From positions 930,001-994,000 of the forward strand of contig NZ_JAELXV010000001.1 of assembly GCF_016427535.1 (NCBI RefSeq): a stretch of DNA of 64,000 nucleotides, given 5' to 3'. Under the pieces are notes generated by a model. The model did no database searches, was not told where the DNA came from, and was given only the letters and a program-made list of their open reading frames with translations. Made by a program: the position numbers and the translations under genes. Positions within the stretch are counted from its first letter, which is position 1; each line of letters opens with the position of its first letter. Origin of the DNA: Hymenobacter sp. BT559. GTDB lineage: Bacteria; Bacteroidota; Bacteroidia; Cytophagales; Hymenobacteraceae. Shown here in pieces: positions 24,369 through 32,409 of the stretch.

Positions 24369-24394
24369 AAAAACTGAGCCAGCTGGCAGTTTTT
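24369..24394 (+). terminator. Terminator-like hairpin in the M48/ppk2 divergent region
   Basis: AAAACTG/CAGTTTT stem with inner CCAGCTGG, ending in a T run. It lies upstream of ppk2 with no gene before it on the plus strand. Confidence 0.5.
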
Positions 24395-24435
24395 AGCTAT
24401 TTATACAACGCAAAAGCTACCCTTTTTCGTTTACT

Positions 24436-24475
24436 AAAAGCACGGCCACTACCGGCCGTGCTTTTGCGTTTTTTT
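24436..24475 (+). terminator. Strong terminator hairpin immediately before the ppk2 start
   Basis: Perfect stem AAAAGCACGGCC (24436-24447) with GGCCGTGCTTTT (24454-24465), followed by a run of seven T (24469-24475). The ppk2 ATG follows five bases later. No coding gene precedes it on this strand, so it may be an attenuator or end a short RNA. Confidence 0.75.
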
Positions 24476-24480
24476 GCCCC

Positions 24481-25305
24481 ATGCCCCACGACCATTCTGC
24501 CGATACGCCCGCCGTGCGCGTGGCACCCGGCCAGCCCCTGCGCCTCGCCGATATCGCCCCCGATACTACCAAGCCCTTCAAGGATAAAAAGCACGCCAAA
24601 GAGCGCCTAAAAGAACTGCGTAAGCAGCTTAGCGACTTGCAGGAAAATCTTTATGCCGAGCACCGCCAGAGCTTACTGCTGGTGTTTCAAGCCATCGACA
24701 CGGGCGGCAAGGACGGGGCTATTCGCAAGCTCCTCACGGGCCTGAACCCGGCCGGGGTGCAGGTGGCGGCTTTTAAGGCACCTAGCAAAGAGGAGCTAAA
24801 CCACGACTTTTTGTGGCGCATTCACCAGCAAACGCCTGGTAAGGGACACATCGGGGTGTTCAACCGCTCGCACTACGAAGACGTGCTCGTGACCCGCGTG
24901 CACGACCTAATCGGCCCCGAAACGTGGCTGCCGCGGTACCAAGACATCAACAACTTCGAGCAGCTGCTGACCCGCGATGGCACCCGCGTTATCAAGTTCT
25001 TCTTGCACATTTCGAAAGAGGAGCAAGCCGAGCGCCTGCAAGCCCGCCTCGACGACCCGGCCAAGCGCTGGAAATTTGAGCCCGCCGACCTTAAGGAGCG
25101 CAAGCTGTGGGACAAGTACCAGGAGGCGTTTCAGGATGCCCTGGCGGCCTGCTCTACGCCCGATGCGCCGTGGTATGTCATCCCGGCCAACCACAAGTGG
25201 GCGCGCGACCTCGCCATTGCCGAAATTGTGGTGGCTGCCCTCACCGAAATGAACCCCCAGCCGCCAGCCGCTGACTTCGACGTGGCCGCGCAAGTGGTGG
25301 AGTAG
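24481..25305 (+). CDS. ppk2: PPK2-family polyphosphate kinase
   Basis: A 274-residue cytosolic enzyme that moves phosphate between polyphosphate and nucleotides. The Walker A-like DTGGKDG (residues 73-79) and the Walker B-like IGVFNRSHYEDVL near residue 124 are PPK2 signatures, followed by the lid block HISKEEQAERLQARLDDPAKRWK near residue 178 (in pieces). Length fits single-domain PPK2. Direction (NDP or NMP phosphorylation) cannot be told. A strong terminator hairpin stands just before its ATG, and a long hairpin follows its stop, so its expression may be attenuated. Confidence 0.92.
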   Translation: MPHDHSADTPAVRVAPGQPLRLADIAPDTTKPFKDKKHAKERLKELRKQLSDLQENLYAEHRQSLLLVFQAIDTGGKDGAIRKLLTGLNPAGVQVAAFKAPSKEELNHDFLWRIHQQTPGKGHIGVFNRSHYEDVLVTRVHDLIGPETWLPRYQDINNFEQLLTRDGTRVIKFFLHISKEEQAERLQARLDDPAKRWKFEPADLKERKLWDKYQEAFQDALAACSTPDAPWYVIPANHKWARDLAIAEIVVAALTEMNPQPPAADFDVAAQVVE

Positions 25306-25315
25306 GTAGCTAGTG

Positions 25316-25373
25316 TATAGAAGAGGGGGTACTGCTGTTCGCGCAATCTGAACAGCAGTACCCCCTCTTATAG
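25316..25373. terminator. Long hairpin between ppk2 and the small convergent gene
   Basis: Perfect 19-bp stem AGAGGGGGTACTGCTGTTC with its complement, extended by about five pairs with one bulge; nine-base loop. Likely bidirectional terminator. Confidence 0.85.
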
Positions 25374-25391
25374 TATTCAAATATGGGCTGA

Positions 25392-25640
25392 TTAATTAAG
25401 CCACACGGTGGCCACTTCTTCGAAGCGGTGGGCGGCAAAAGCGCCGTAGGGACGCTCGGCGTGGAAGCCTAGCACGTGCACCTGGGGCTGGCCACTGCGC
25501 ACGTGGGGCAGCACGCGCACCGGGTACACCCGGCCAGCCGTGGGCCAGTCGCCTACGTAGCCAGCGGGTGGGTTCGCATCGTTCACGCAGCGGGCAAATT
25601 GCTGCACCGGAAGGGGGGTAGGAAGCTGAGTCTTACGCAT
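25392..25640 (-). CDS. Small hypothetical protein, 82 residues
   Basis: I do not recognise a family. The ATG at 25640 is supported by a perfect -7 box three bases upstream. The protein is rich in Pro, Val and aromatic residues, with strands YPVRVLPHVRSG, PQVHVLGFHAERPYGAFAAHRFEEVATVWL, suggesting a small beta fold. CVNDANPP near residue 18 has its only Cys. Codon use matches the neighbours, which supports it being real. No signal peptide. Downstream it faces ppk2 across a strong hairpin. Confidence 0.6.
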   Translation of the reverse strand: MRKTQLPTPLPVQQFARCVNDANPPAGYVGDWPTAGRVYPVRVLPHVRSGQPQVHVLGFHAERPYGAFAAHRFEEVATVWLN

Positions 25641-25643
25641 AGC

Positions 25644-25651
25644 CAAAGATA
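25644..25651 (-). promoter_or_regulatory. Promoter -7 box of the 25640 gene
   Basis: TATCTTTG on the minus strand, perfect consensus, three bases before the ATG. The 319-base stretch 25641-25959 otherwise holds only the hairpin at 25878. Confidence 0.65.
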
Positions 25652-25877
25652 CAAAATTTTTTCCGAAAGCTAAAAATATTAGGAAGCAAATGTGAGTCCA
25701 AATAAATACGCTAAGATGAAGATGAAAGGAAGCTATGAACCTTCCGGCCGCAGGCAGCAGGCCGCTTGGTAAACTGTTGATTATTAAAAACTGTCCTAGG
25801 TGGACATTAGAGCCATTTTAGTAGTTCATGACCCCTAGGTAGCAATGATTTTAAATGAAGTATTGGTGAAGATACGA

Positions 25878-25918
25878 CAAAACCCCGCTTGCCGGATGTC
25901 CGGCAGGGCGGGGTCTTG
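25878..25918 (-). terminator. Terminator of the T9SS plug gene
   Basis: Stem CAAAACCCCGC/GCGGGGTCTTG with an inner TGCCGGAtgTCCGGCA hairpin; on the minus strand it ends in T-rich sequence about 40 bases after the plug gene stop. Confidence 0.8.
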
Positions 25919-25959
25919 TAAGTGACATTGCAAATGCTGGTAGCAGCGGAGCCCTAAGG

Positions 25960-27336
25960 CTAACGCTTGTTCAGGTCGAGGTACTGATAAGCGATGAGCA
26001 GGTCGGTGCGGGTGCCCGGCGGGCGGTAGTACACCAGTAGGTCGTATTGGTTTTCGGTCTCGGTGTGGGTGCCCTCAAAATAGATTTCGTCGGGTGGCGC
26101 GTTAGTGGCCCTAGGTGCCACGGCGTAGCTGTAGCTGTAGTAGCCCTGCTTGAGCAGCGCCCGGCCGGTGTAGCGCTGCTGCAAGCTGTCGTAGGTAAGC
26201 CGAAACTCGTCTTTGAGCTGCCAGTCGCTGAGGGCGCCGAGCACGTACACCGGGCCTGGCGCAGGTCGCTCGGCCCGCAGGTTGAAGGTGACCTGGGCAT
26301 AGTCGCCGTTGATGGCACCCTCACCAAACTCGCGGTTTTCGAAGATGCGCTTGCCGTTGGCGTCCTCGTACTGGTTGTAGGCTTGGCCGTTGCGGGTGGC
26401 TTCGGGCAGCAGCTCTACCTGCACGGGGCTAGCCTGCCGACCTAGGCGCGCAATGCCGAGGCCATTGGCCTGCAAGGAGCGCATGTCGAAGTAGCGATAC
26501 TCGCTGAGGCCCGGAAACGCGTTTTCGTAGTTGATATACTGGTATTCGAGCACCCGCTCGGCGTCGCGCACGAAGGTGGGGCGCAGGTTGTAGTGGGCAT
26601 TGTCCCAGCGGAAGTTTTGGCGCAGCACCACCTTCACTTCCTGGGCGGGGTTCAGCAGCTCCACGGCGCTGTAGTTGATGCGAAAATTAAGCTGCTGGTA
26701 GGCGTAGCGCGCCTCCACGCCCCCGGCCAGAATGCCCGGCGCGAGGCTGGCCACCACCTGGTTTTCATACACCAGCAGGCGGCGCGAAATCAGCGGCGCC
26801 CCGCCCCGGCCCTGCACTACCAGCAGGTAGTTGCCGCTCAGCTTCACGCGGGGCACGGCCAGCGTGTAGTGGTAGTAGGGCACCTTGGTATTGACCGACG
26901 TGCGGTAGCTGTTGACATTAATCTCATTAATATCATCCAGAAACTGCAAGTCGGTGAGCGTGGAGGGCTGCCAGTTGATGTCGCAGTTGATGAGCTTGGC
27001 CGTGAGGCGCGGCGGCTGCTCGCCCAGTACGTCAAACTCCAGCGTGATGGGCTGCTCCTGGCTCAGGGGTACAATGGGCGGGCTCAGCACGGCCGTGGGG
27101 TTGGTGGCCAGGCCCGTGGTGGTGAGGGTAGAGGTGGTGCCGGTGCCCACGTAGCACTGCACGCTCTTCACGCTGGGGTCGTAGATGTAGTCGTAGTAGC
27201 GCAGCTGGGCGCTGGCGGCCGGGGCGCCCGCTCGCTGCTGGCTAGCCGGCAGGTCGGCATTGGTGATGGGGGTACCTAGGGGCACGCAGGCTGTGGCGAG
27301 CAGCAGAAGTGGGTAGGGTAGGTGGCGAAAGCGCAT
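25960..27336 (-). CDS. Type IX secretion system plug protein (DUF5103)
   Basis: A 458-residue outer-membrane-associated lipoprotein candidate: a short signal peptide ends at LLLLATAC near residue 15. The middle matches DUF5103, the Plug that closes the SprA translocon of the type IX secretion system: YDYIYDPSVKSVQCY near residue 45, INCDINWQPS near residue 110, then FLDDINEINVNSYRTS. The C-terminal 100 residues resemble a carbohydrate-binding-like domain (VYVLGALSDWQLKDEFRL). Start chosen at ATG 27336 because it opens the signal peptide and follows a -7 box. It is a diagnostic gene for Bacteroidota with gliding/secretion machinery; other T9SS genes are not in the window. Confidence 0.88.
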   Translation of the reverse strand: MRFRHLPYPLLLLATACVPLGTPITNADLPASQQRAGAPAASAQLRYYDYIYDPSVKSVQCYVGTGTTSTLTTTGLATNPTAVLSPPIVPLSQEQPITLEFDVLGEQPPRLTAKLINCDINWQPSTLTDLQFLDDINEINVNSYRTSVNTKVPYYHYTLAVPRVKLSGNYLLVVQGRGGAPLISRRLLVYENQVVASLAPGILAGGVEARYAYQQLNFRINYSAVELLNPAQEVKVVLRQNFRWDNAHYNLRPTFVRDAERVLEYQYINYENAFPGLSEYRYFDMRSLQANGLGIARLGRQASPVQVELLPEATRNGQAYNQYEDANGKRIFENREFGEGAINGDYAQVTFNLRAERPAPGPVYVLGALSDWQLKDEFRLTYDSLQQRYTGRALLKQGYYSYSYAVAPRATNAPPDEIYFEGTHTETENQYDLLVYYRPPGTRTDLLIAYQYLDLNKR

Positions 27337-27340
27337 AGCG

Positions 27341-27348
27341 CGAAAGTA
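27341..27348 (-). promoter_or_regulatory. Promoter -7 box of the plug gene
   Basis: TACTTTCG, one mismatch from TAnnTTTG, four bases before the ATG. Confidence 0.45.
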
Positions 27349-27443
27349 CGGGCCAGCCAGCAGTGGGGCCCCCAGGGCCAACGGCGCTGCCCCAACGCCG
27401 CGCCCGCCCGGCCAGTACTGGCGTTTCGTGCTTTCTTTGGCAG

Positions 27444-27854
27444 ATGAAGCTAAAAATAAATCGGTTGCAGCATATAGGCCTGCCCGTTACCAACCTAGGG
27501 GCCTCGCGGGTGTTTTATCAGCGCCTGGGGTTTGAGCCCGTGATGGAGGCCACCTTTCCGCATGATGGGGCCCAGGGTCAGGTAGCGATGATGCAGCGCG
27601 GCGAGCTGGTGCTAGAGCTGTACCAGATGCCCGAACCCGAACTCAGCCAGGTGCGGCAGCGCTCCGACGGCCGCATCGACCACATCGCTTTCGACGTCGA
27701 TGACATCGACGAGGCCTACGCCACGCTGCAAGCCGAAGGCTTTGTGATGCTAGAGCCCCAGCCCAGCTTCCTCAATTTTTGGGCTAGAGGCTGCAAGTTC
27801 TTCAACATTGCCGGGCCCGATGGCGAGCGCCTAGAATTTTGCCAGATTCTGTAA
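27444..27854 (+). CDS. VOC-superfamily (glyoxalase-like) protein
   Basis: A 136-residue protein of two beta-alpha-beta-beta-beta modules. LQHIGLPVTNLGASRVFYQRLGF near the start (metal His8 region), LVLELYQMP near residue 55, then DHIAFDVDDIDEAYATL near residue 77 and GPDGERLEFCQIL at the end give the VOC metal-site pattern His/Glu/His/Glu. Function (lyase, dioxygenase or resistance protein) cannot be assigned. ATG 27444 is preferred over an upstream frame that would translate the plug gene's leader. Divergent from the plug gene; 84 bases before the cupin gene. Confidence 0.82.
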   Translation: MKLKINRLQHIGLPVTNLGASRVFYQRLGFEPVMEATFPHDGAQGQVAMMQRGELVLELYQMPEPELSQVRQRSDGRIDHIAFDVDDIDEAYATLQAEGFVMLEPQPSFLNFWARGCKFFNIAGPDGERLEFCQIL

Positions 27855-27938
27855 GGCCGCTGGCCGTGCGGGCCGCAAACCGCAGCTCCATAATGCGGTT
27901 TAGGACACTACTGCTTAAGCTTAATCTGTAGAAGAGCC

Positions 27939-28274
27939 ATGACCACTGTAGAAGTTAGCGAAGCTCCTGCCCAAGTGTGGGAGCAGGTGAGCGAGGGCGT
28001 CACTCGCACCATTTTGCGCGCCGAGCCCGGCGAAAAGCGCGTGCTCATCAAGATTGAGGCCGGGCGCACCTACCCCCACCACGCCCACGCCACCCCCGAC
28101 GAGGTGTTTGTGGTAGCTGGTACCTACTGCGACCCCGGCGTGGAAAACGGCCGCTCGTTTGGAGCGGGTTCTTATCTCTACTACCCGCCCGGCACCGACC
28201 ACTGCGCCAGCAGCCCGGCCGGCTCGGGCGGCTGCACCATCCTGGTCTGGAACGCAGGCACGCCTGCCAAGTAG
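27939..28274 (+). CDS. Cupin-domain protein, ChrR-like
   Basis: A 111-residue single cupin. YPHHAHATPDEVFVVAGTYCDPG near residue 47 (in pieces) gives the HxH...E metal motif, and YYPPGTDHCASS near residue 87 the second His. The order resembles the cupin half of ChrR-type anti-sigma factors, but there is no N-terminal zinc-binding anti-sigma domain here. Probably a small metal-binding enzyme or sensor. It follows the VOC gene and may share its transcript. Confidence 0.8.
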   Translation: MTTVEVSEAPAQVWEQVSEGVTRTILRAEPGEKRVLIKIEAGRTYPHHAHATPDEVFVVAGTYCDPGVENGRSFGAGSYLYYPPGTDHCASSPAGSGGCTILVWNAGTPAK

Positions 28275-28422
28275 GCCCCTAGGTGCGCCGGTAGCAGCCG
28301 CAAAGCCGCAGAGGATTGCTGCGTTAAAGTATAGGAGTTTGTATGAGTTCGGCCTAGGTAGTACATTGCCAGGCCGTTGAGCACCAATACACTAAATTAT
28401 ACCTTTTCCTGCAAGCAATAAG

Positions 28423-28755
28423 ATGGAAGCAAGCCAAGCAGCCGACCAGCAACCCGACAACTACCTGTATCAGTATGCCGCCAACCTGCTGGCCAATGGC
28501 AAAAGCGGCACCGAAGTAGAGCGCCTGCTAATGCTAAAAGGCGTCGCGGCCGACGACGCCAGCACGATGGTGGGCGAACTAGAAAACCCCATTCAGGACG
28601 CCAAGAAGGCGCAAGCCAAAAAAGACATGCTGCACGGCGGTCTGTGGTGCCTCGGTGGCCTCGCCCTCACGCTGGCCGATGTGGGCTTCGTGTTTTGGGG
28701 TGCCATTCTATTCGGTGGCATCCAGTTCATTAAAGGCGTCACCAATTTGAAATAA
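28423..28755 (+). CDS. Small membrane protein of unknown function, 110 residues
   Basis: The N-terminal 60 residues are soluble and helical (YLYQYAANLLANGKSGTEV, then LLMLKGVAADDASTMVGEL), followed by a charged linker and two closely spaced hydrophobic segments (about 70-86 and 89-105). The pattern is that of a small Bacteroidota membrane-protein family with an N-terminal helical domain, but I cannot name it. It is followed by a strong terminator. Confidence 0.68.
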   Translation: MEASQAADQQPDNYLYQYAANLLANGKSGTEVERLLMLKGVAADDASTMVGELENPIQDAKKAQAKKDMLHGGLWCLGGLALTLADVGFVFWGAILFGGIQFIKGVTNLK

Positions 28756-28779
28756 TTCCTACGCGTCTGCCTCCCATAC

Positions 28780-28820
28780 AAACGCCCTGCTCGCAGTAAG
28801 TCGCTGCGAGCAGGGCGTTT
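28780..28820 (+). terminator. Terminator after the small membrane protein gene
   Basis: Perfect 17-bp stem AAACGCCCTGCTCGCAG with its complement, seven-base loop. The following 240 bases to the acyltransferase start hold no gene I can support. Confidence 0.8.
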
Positions 28821-29063
28821 GTGTGTGCAATGCAAGCGTGCCTTTCGGCTAGCATCTGCTTAGCTAGTCTGCTTAGTGAGCCGTCGAAAGGGGCTTATCG
28901 CCTAATGCCGTTTTGGCCAGCGTGAACGGTAGCGCAACCGTCGAGATTGCTGCCTAGGTGGCCTGGTGTGCTGAGTACTCATAGCCAGCTTGTCAGGGTT
29001 CTTGGCTGCTATCATTGGTAGTTGATAAGACAATACCGCACTAGTTGTGCGCGCTGCAAAGGC

Positions 29064-30176
29064 ATGGATAACAACAAACTTGGTACAAAGCCGCATTATC
29101 AAATATTAGATGGGCTGCGAGGCGTGGCGGCTGTTATCGTAGTGTTCTTTCACTTGGCCGAGCCGCTCGCCAGTGGCCACCTCGACAACATTGTCAATCA
29201 CGGCTACCTAGCGGTTGATTTTTTCTTTCTCCTGTCGGGCTTTGTAATAGGCTATGCCTACGACGACCGGTGGGACAAGCTGACCATCGGCGGCTTTCTG
29301 CGGCGCCGGGTCGAGCGGCTGCAACCGCTCGTGGTACTGGGCATGACACTCGGCGCCCTAGGCTTTTATTTTACCGATTCCACTATCTGGCCGCTCATCC
29401 ATACGGTGCCGGTGTGGAAGCTACTCGTGGTCATGCTGATAGGCTACACGGTGCTGCCTATTCCGCTTTCGATGGATATCCGGGGCTGGCAAGAAATGCA
29501 CCCGCTCAATAGCGTAGGCTGGTCGTTGTTTTTTGAGTACATAGCCAATATTCTCTACGCGCTCGGCATCCGCAAGCTATCCAATAAGGTATTGGCTGGC
29601 TTGGTGCTGGTGGCCGGGGCGGTGCTGACGCATTTTGCCGTTACGAACCCCAACGGCGACGTGGCTGGCGGCTGGACTCTAAACGCCGAGCACCTGCGCA
29701 TTGGCATGACGCGCACGCTATTTCCGTTTTTTGCCGGGCTGCTTTTATCGCGGGTGGCTAAGCCCATTTATATCAAAAATGCTTTCTTATGGTGTAGCCT
29801 GCTAGTTGCCGCGGTGCTGCTGATGCCCAGAATAGGCGGGGCCGACCAGCTTTGGCTGAATGGATTGTACGAGGCCTTTTGCATTATCGTGCTATTCCCT
29901 TTCATTGTATACCTCGGGGCCAGCGGGGTGGTGCACAGTGAGGCAGAGAACAAAATCTGTAGCTTCCTCGGCAATCTTTCTTACCCCTTGTACATGACGC
30001 ACTATGTACTGGTCTACTTCTACGTGGCGTGGGTAAGCAACCACAAAGGCATTACCCTAGGGCAGGCCTGGCCCTATGCCCTGCTCACGTTCGCAGGAGC
30101 TATCGTGCTGGCATACGCCAGCCTGAAGCTGTACGATGAGCCAGTGCGGGCTTGGCTGCGCAAAAAGCTGGGGTAG
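29064..30176 (+). CDS. Acyltransferase 3 family membrane protein
   Basis: A 370-residue inner-membrane protein with about ten helices, of the OafA/YrhL acyltransferase-3 family that O-acylates surface glycans. LDGLRGVAAVIVVFFHL near residue 18 carries the conserved Arg and His; HGYLAVDFFFLLSGFVIGYAY near residue 46 (in pieces) is the family's second block; FLRRRVERLQP near residue 75 is the RxxR segment. No SGNH domain is fused. ATG 29064 is preferred to a TTG 42 bases upstream. It may modify the glycan made by the cluster at 13-22 kb, but it stands apart. Confidence 0.88.
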   Translation: MDNNKLGTKPHYQILDGLRGVAAVIVVFFHLAEPLASGHLDNIVNHGYLAVDFFFLLSGFVIGYAYDDRWDKLTIGGFLRRRVERLQPLVVLGMTLGALGFYFTDSTIWPLIHTVPVWKLLVVMLIGYTVLPIPLSMDIRGWQEMHPLNSVGWSLFFEYIANILYALGIRKLSNKVLAGLVLVAGAVLTHFAVTNPNGDVAGGWTLNAEHLRIGMTRTLFPFFAGLLLSRVAKPIYIKNAFLWCSLLVAAVLLMPRIGGADQLWLNGLYEAFCIIVLFPFIVYLGASGVVHSEAENKICSFLGNLSYPLYMTHYVLVYFYVAWVSNHKGITLGQAWPYALLTFAGAIVLAYASLKLYDEPVRAWLRKKLG

Positions 30177-30264
30177 CGAAGCGTTCAGTTTTGCTCACCT
30201 AGGTTCATCGCCACCAAGACATACATCATAATCGCCAAGCGCTGAGCAATAAGGCCCAGACGCC

Positions 30265-30307
30265 AAAAAGCCCCGCCAGAAACGTGTAAGTTTTTAGCGG
30301 GGCTTTT
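30265..30307. terminator. Bidirectional terminator between acyltransferase and ABC-F genes
   Basis: AAAAGCCCCGC/GCGGGGCTTTT stem with a loop of about 21 bases between the convergent genes; T runs on both sides. Confidence 0.8.
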
Positions 30308-30322
30308 GCTTTGGCCAGTTTA

Positions 30323-32239
30323 CTACATCTCCGCTAGCATTTCCCAGCGGTCGTTGAGCTTCGCTAGCTCCTTCTTGACTTGCTCAAATTTCATCGTCGT
30401 ATCCTTTAGCTGCGACGTGTTTTGATAAATCTTGGGGTCGGCCAGTTGCTTTTCGTACACCGCCATTTCCTTCTCCAGCTTGTCGATGTTGGCTTCTACT
30501 TCGGCCAGTTCTTTGAGCGCCTTTTTCTGGTCGGGCGACGAGGTTTTGTTTACCGTGGGCACGGGCTCGGCTACGGCAGCGGGCTTGGGAGCAGGCTTGG
30601 GCGCCGAGGGGCTGGGCAGGCCAGCTTTCTTGGCGGCTTTCTCGCGCTCATCTTGCCACTGCTCGTACTCGTGGTAGGTGCCGGGGTACTCTTTTAGCTG
30701 ATAGTCCTCAATGTACCAGATTTTGGTGGCCACATTCTCCACGAAGTAGCGGTCGTGGCTAATGACAATGAACGTGCCCTCGTACTGCTCCAAGGCCTGA
30801 ATGAGGATGTTGACCGACTGCATGTCCAAGTGGTTGGTCGGTTCGTCGAGCAGCAGGAAGTTGGCTTCCGAAATCAGGGTTTTGGCCAAGGCTACACGGC
30901 TTTTCTCGCCGCCGCTTAGCACCTTGATTTTCTTGTATACATCATCGCCCGTGAACAAAAACGAACCTAGGACGCTGCGCAGCTCCATCTCGTTGCGCTT
31001 CGAGCCGGCTTCGTTCATCTCCTGCAGTATCTCGTTGTCGATGGTCAGGCTTTCGAGCTGGTGCTGCGCATAAAAGGCCATAATCACGTTGTGGCCCAGC
31101 TGGTGCTTGCCGGCGGTGGGCGTTTCGGCCCCGGCTACTAGGCGCATCAAGGTCGATTTGCCTTTACCGTTGGCACCGATAAGCGCGATTTTGTCGCCCC
31201 GCTCGATGTGCACGTGCGTATCGCGGAAGATGAGCTTCTCGCCGTAGCTCTTGCCCACATGCTCCATGCGCAGGATGTGGCGGCCAGGCTGCTGCGAGAA
31301 CGTAAACTTGAAGTTGACCCGGGCGGCGTCGGGCGCCACGGCCTCGATGCGCTCCAGTTTGTCCAGGGCCTTCACGCGGCTCTGGGCCTGCTTGGCCTTG
31401 CTGGCGCTGGCCTTAAAGCGCTCGATAAAGCGCTCGGCCTGCTTGATGGCGGCCTGCTGGTTGTCGTAGGCGCCCTGCTGAATTTCGGTACGCAGCACCT
31501 TCTCTTCCTGGTAGAACGAGTAGTTGCCGGCGTAGGGGTGCAGCTTGCCGCCGCTCACCTCCACGGTGGTGTTGGTAGTGCCGTTGAGAAATTCGCGGTC
31601 GTGGCTCACGATGATAACCGCGCCCTCGTAGCCCGCTAGGTAGTTTTCAATCCACTTGATAGAAGGCAAGTCCAAGTGGTTGGTGGGTTCGTCGAGCAGC
31701 AGCAGCGAGGGTTGTTGCAGCAGGATTTTGGCCAGCATCACGCGCATGCGCCAGCCGCCCGAAAAGGTCTTGAGCGGCTTCTGCAGGTCGTCGGTCGAGA
31801 AACCCAGGCCTTCCAGAATCTCTTCGGCCTTCGACTGCATGGTGTAGCCACCTAGGGCCTCAAAGCGCTCTTGCAGCGTGGCCAGCTTATCAACGAGGTC
31901 GTCGGTGTAGTCGGTCTCAAACTTGAGCAGAATCTCATCGATTTTCTTCTGCAGCTCCAGCGCTTCGGCAAAGGCCTGCATGGCCACGATGAGAATAGAC
32001 TCGTGCGAGTCGTAGCTCAGCAAGTCCTGGTTCAGAAAGCCCAGGCTTACTTCCTTGCTCATCGAAATGGAGCCACCATCGGGCTTGTACTCGCCCACCA
32101 GCAGGCGCAGCAAGGTCGATTTGCCGGTGCCGTTGAGGCCCACCAAGCCGATTTTATCCTTGGGTTTGATATGCAGGCTGGCCCCGTCATAGAGGGTGCG
32201 CGAGCCGAAGTGAAAGTCTAGGTCGGAGATAGAAATCAT
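30323..32239 (-). CDS. ABC-F family ATPase
   Basis: A 638-residue cytosolic protein with two ABC ATPase domains and no membrane segment. Walker A GLNGTGKST (residues 34-42) and GANGKGKST near 358; signature FSGGWRMRV near residue 160 and LSGGEKSRVALAK near 442; Walker B LLLLDEPTNHLD in both halves. The linker between is rich in Lys/Glu/Gln (ABC-F interdomain P-site tRNA-interacting region). The C terminus is a coiled coil (about 560-638). Members act on the ribosome. ATG 32239 fits the -7 box at 32261-32268; the longer frame starts inside that box. Confidence 0.92.
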   Translation of the reverse strand: MISISDLDFHFGSRTLYDGASLHIKPKDKIGLVGLNGTGKSTLLRLLVGEYKPDGGSISMSKEVSLGFLNQDLLSYDSHESILIVAMQAFAEALELQKKIDEILLKFETDYTDDLVDKLATLQERFEALGGYTMQSKAEEILEGLGFSTDDLQKPLKTFSGGWRMRVMLAKILLQQPSLLLLDEPTNHLDLPSIKWIENYLAGYEGAVIIVSHDREFLNGTTNTTVEVSGGKLHPYAGNYSFYQEEKVLRTEIQQGAYDNQQAAIKQAERFIERFKASASKAKQAQSRVKALDKLERIEAVAPDAARVNFKFTFSQQPGRHILRMEHVGKSYGEKLIFRDTHVHIERGDKIALIGANGKGKSTLMRLVAGAETPTAGKHQLGHNVIMAFYAQHQLESLTIDNEILQEMNEAGSKRNEMELRSVLGSFLFTGDDVYKKIKVLSGGEKSRVALAKTLISEANFLLLDEPTNHLDMQSVNILIQALEQYEGTFIVISHDRYFVENVATKIWYIEDYQLKEYPGTYHEYEQWQDEREKAAKKAGLPSPSAPKPAPKPAAVAEPVPTVNKTSSPDQKKALKELAEVEANIDKLEKEMAVYEKQLADPKIYQNTSQLKDTTMKFEQVKKELAKLNDRWEMLAEM

Positions 32240-32260
32240 TACGCAGCGGATATTCAGGCA

Positions 32261-32268
32261 CAAAGGTA
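32261..32268 (-). promoter_or_regulatory. Promoter -7 box of the ABC-F gene
   Basis: TACCTTTG on the minus strand, perfect consensus, about 20 bases before ATG 32239. Confidence 0.7.
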
Positions 32269-32315
32269 CGGCGCGCAGCAGCGCGAACTTTGCAAGCAGT
32301 GTGACTGCGGGCGCA

Positions 32316-32352
32316 TAAAAAAGGCCGTTCCAGCACTAGAACAGCCGCTTAG
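32316..32352 (-). terminator. Terminator of the AsmA-like gene
   Basis: On the minus strand, GGCTGTTC-tagtgct-GGAACGGCC (imperfect) followed by six T; it lies about 60 bases after the 32410 stop. Confidence 0.75.
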
Positions 32353-32409
32353 CTTAGTAAGTGCCCCCTAGGGTAGGCCTTGCCCGTAGCTGTGAGCGGT
32401 GCCCACTAC

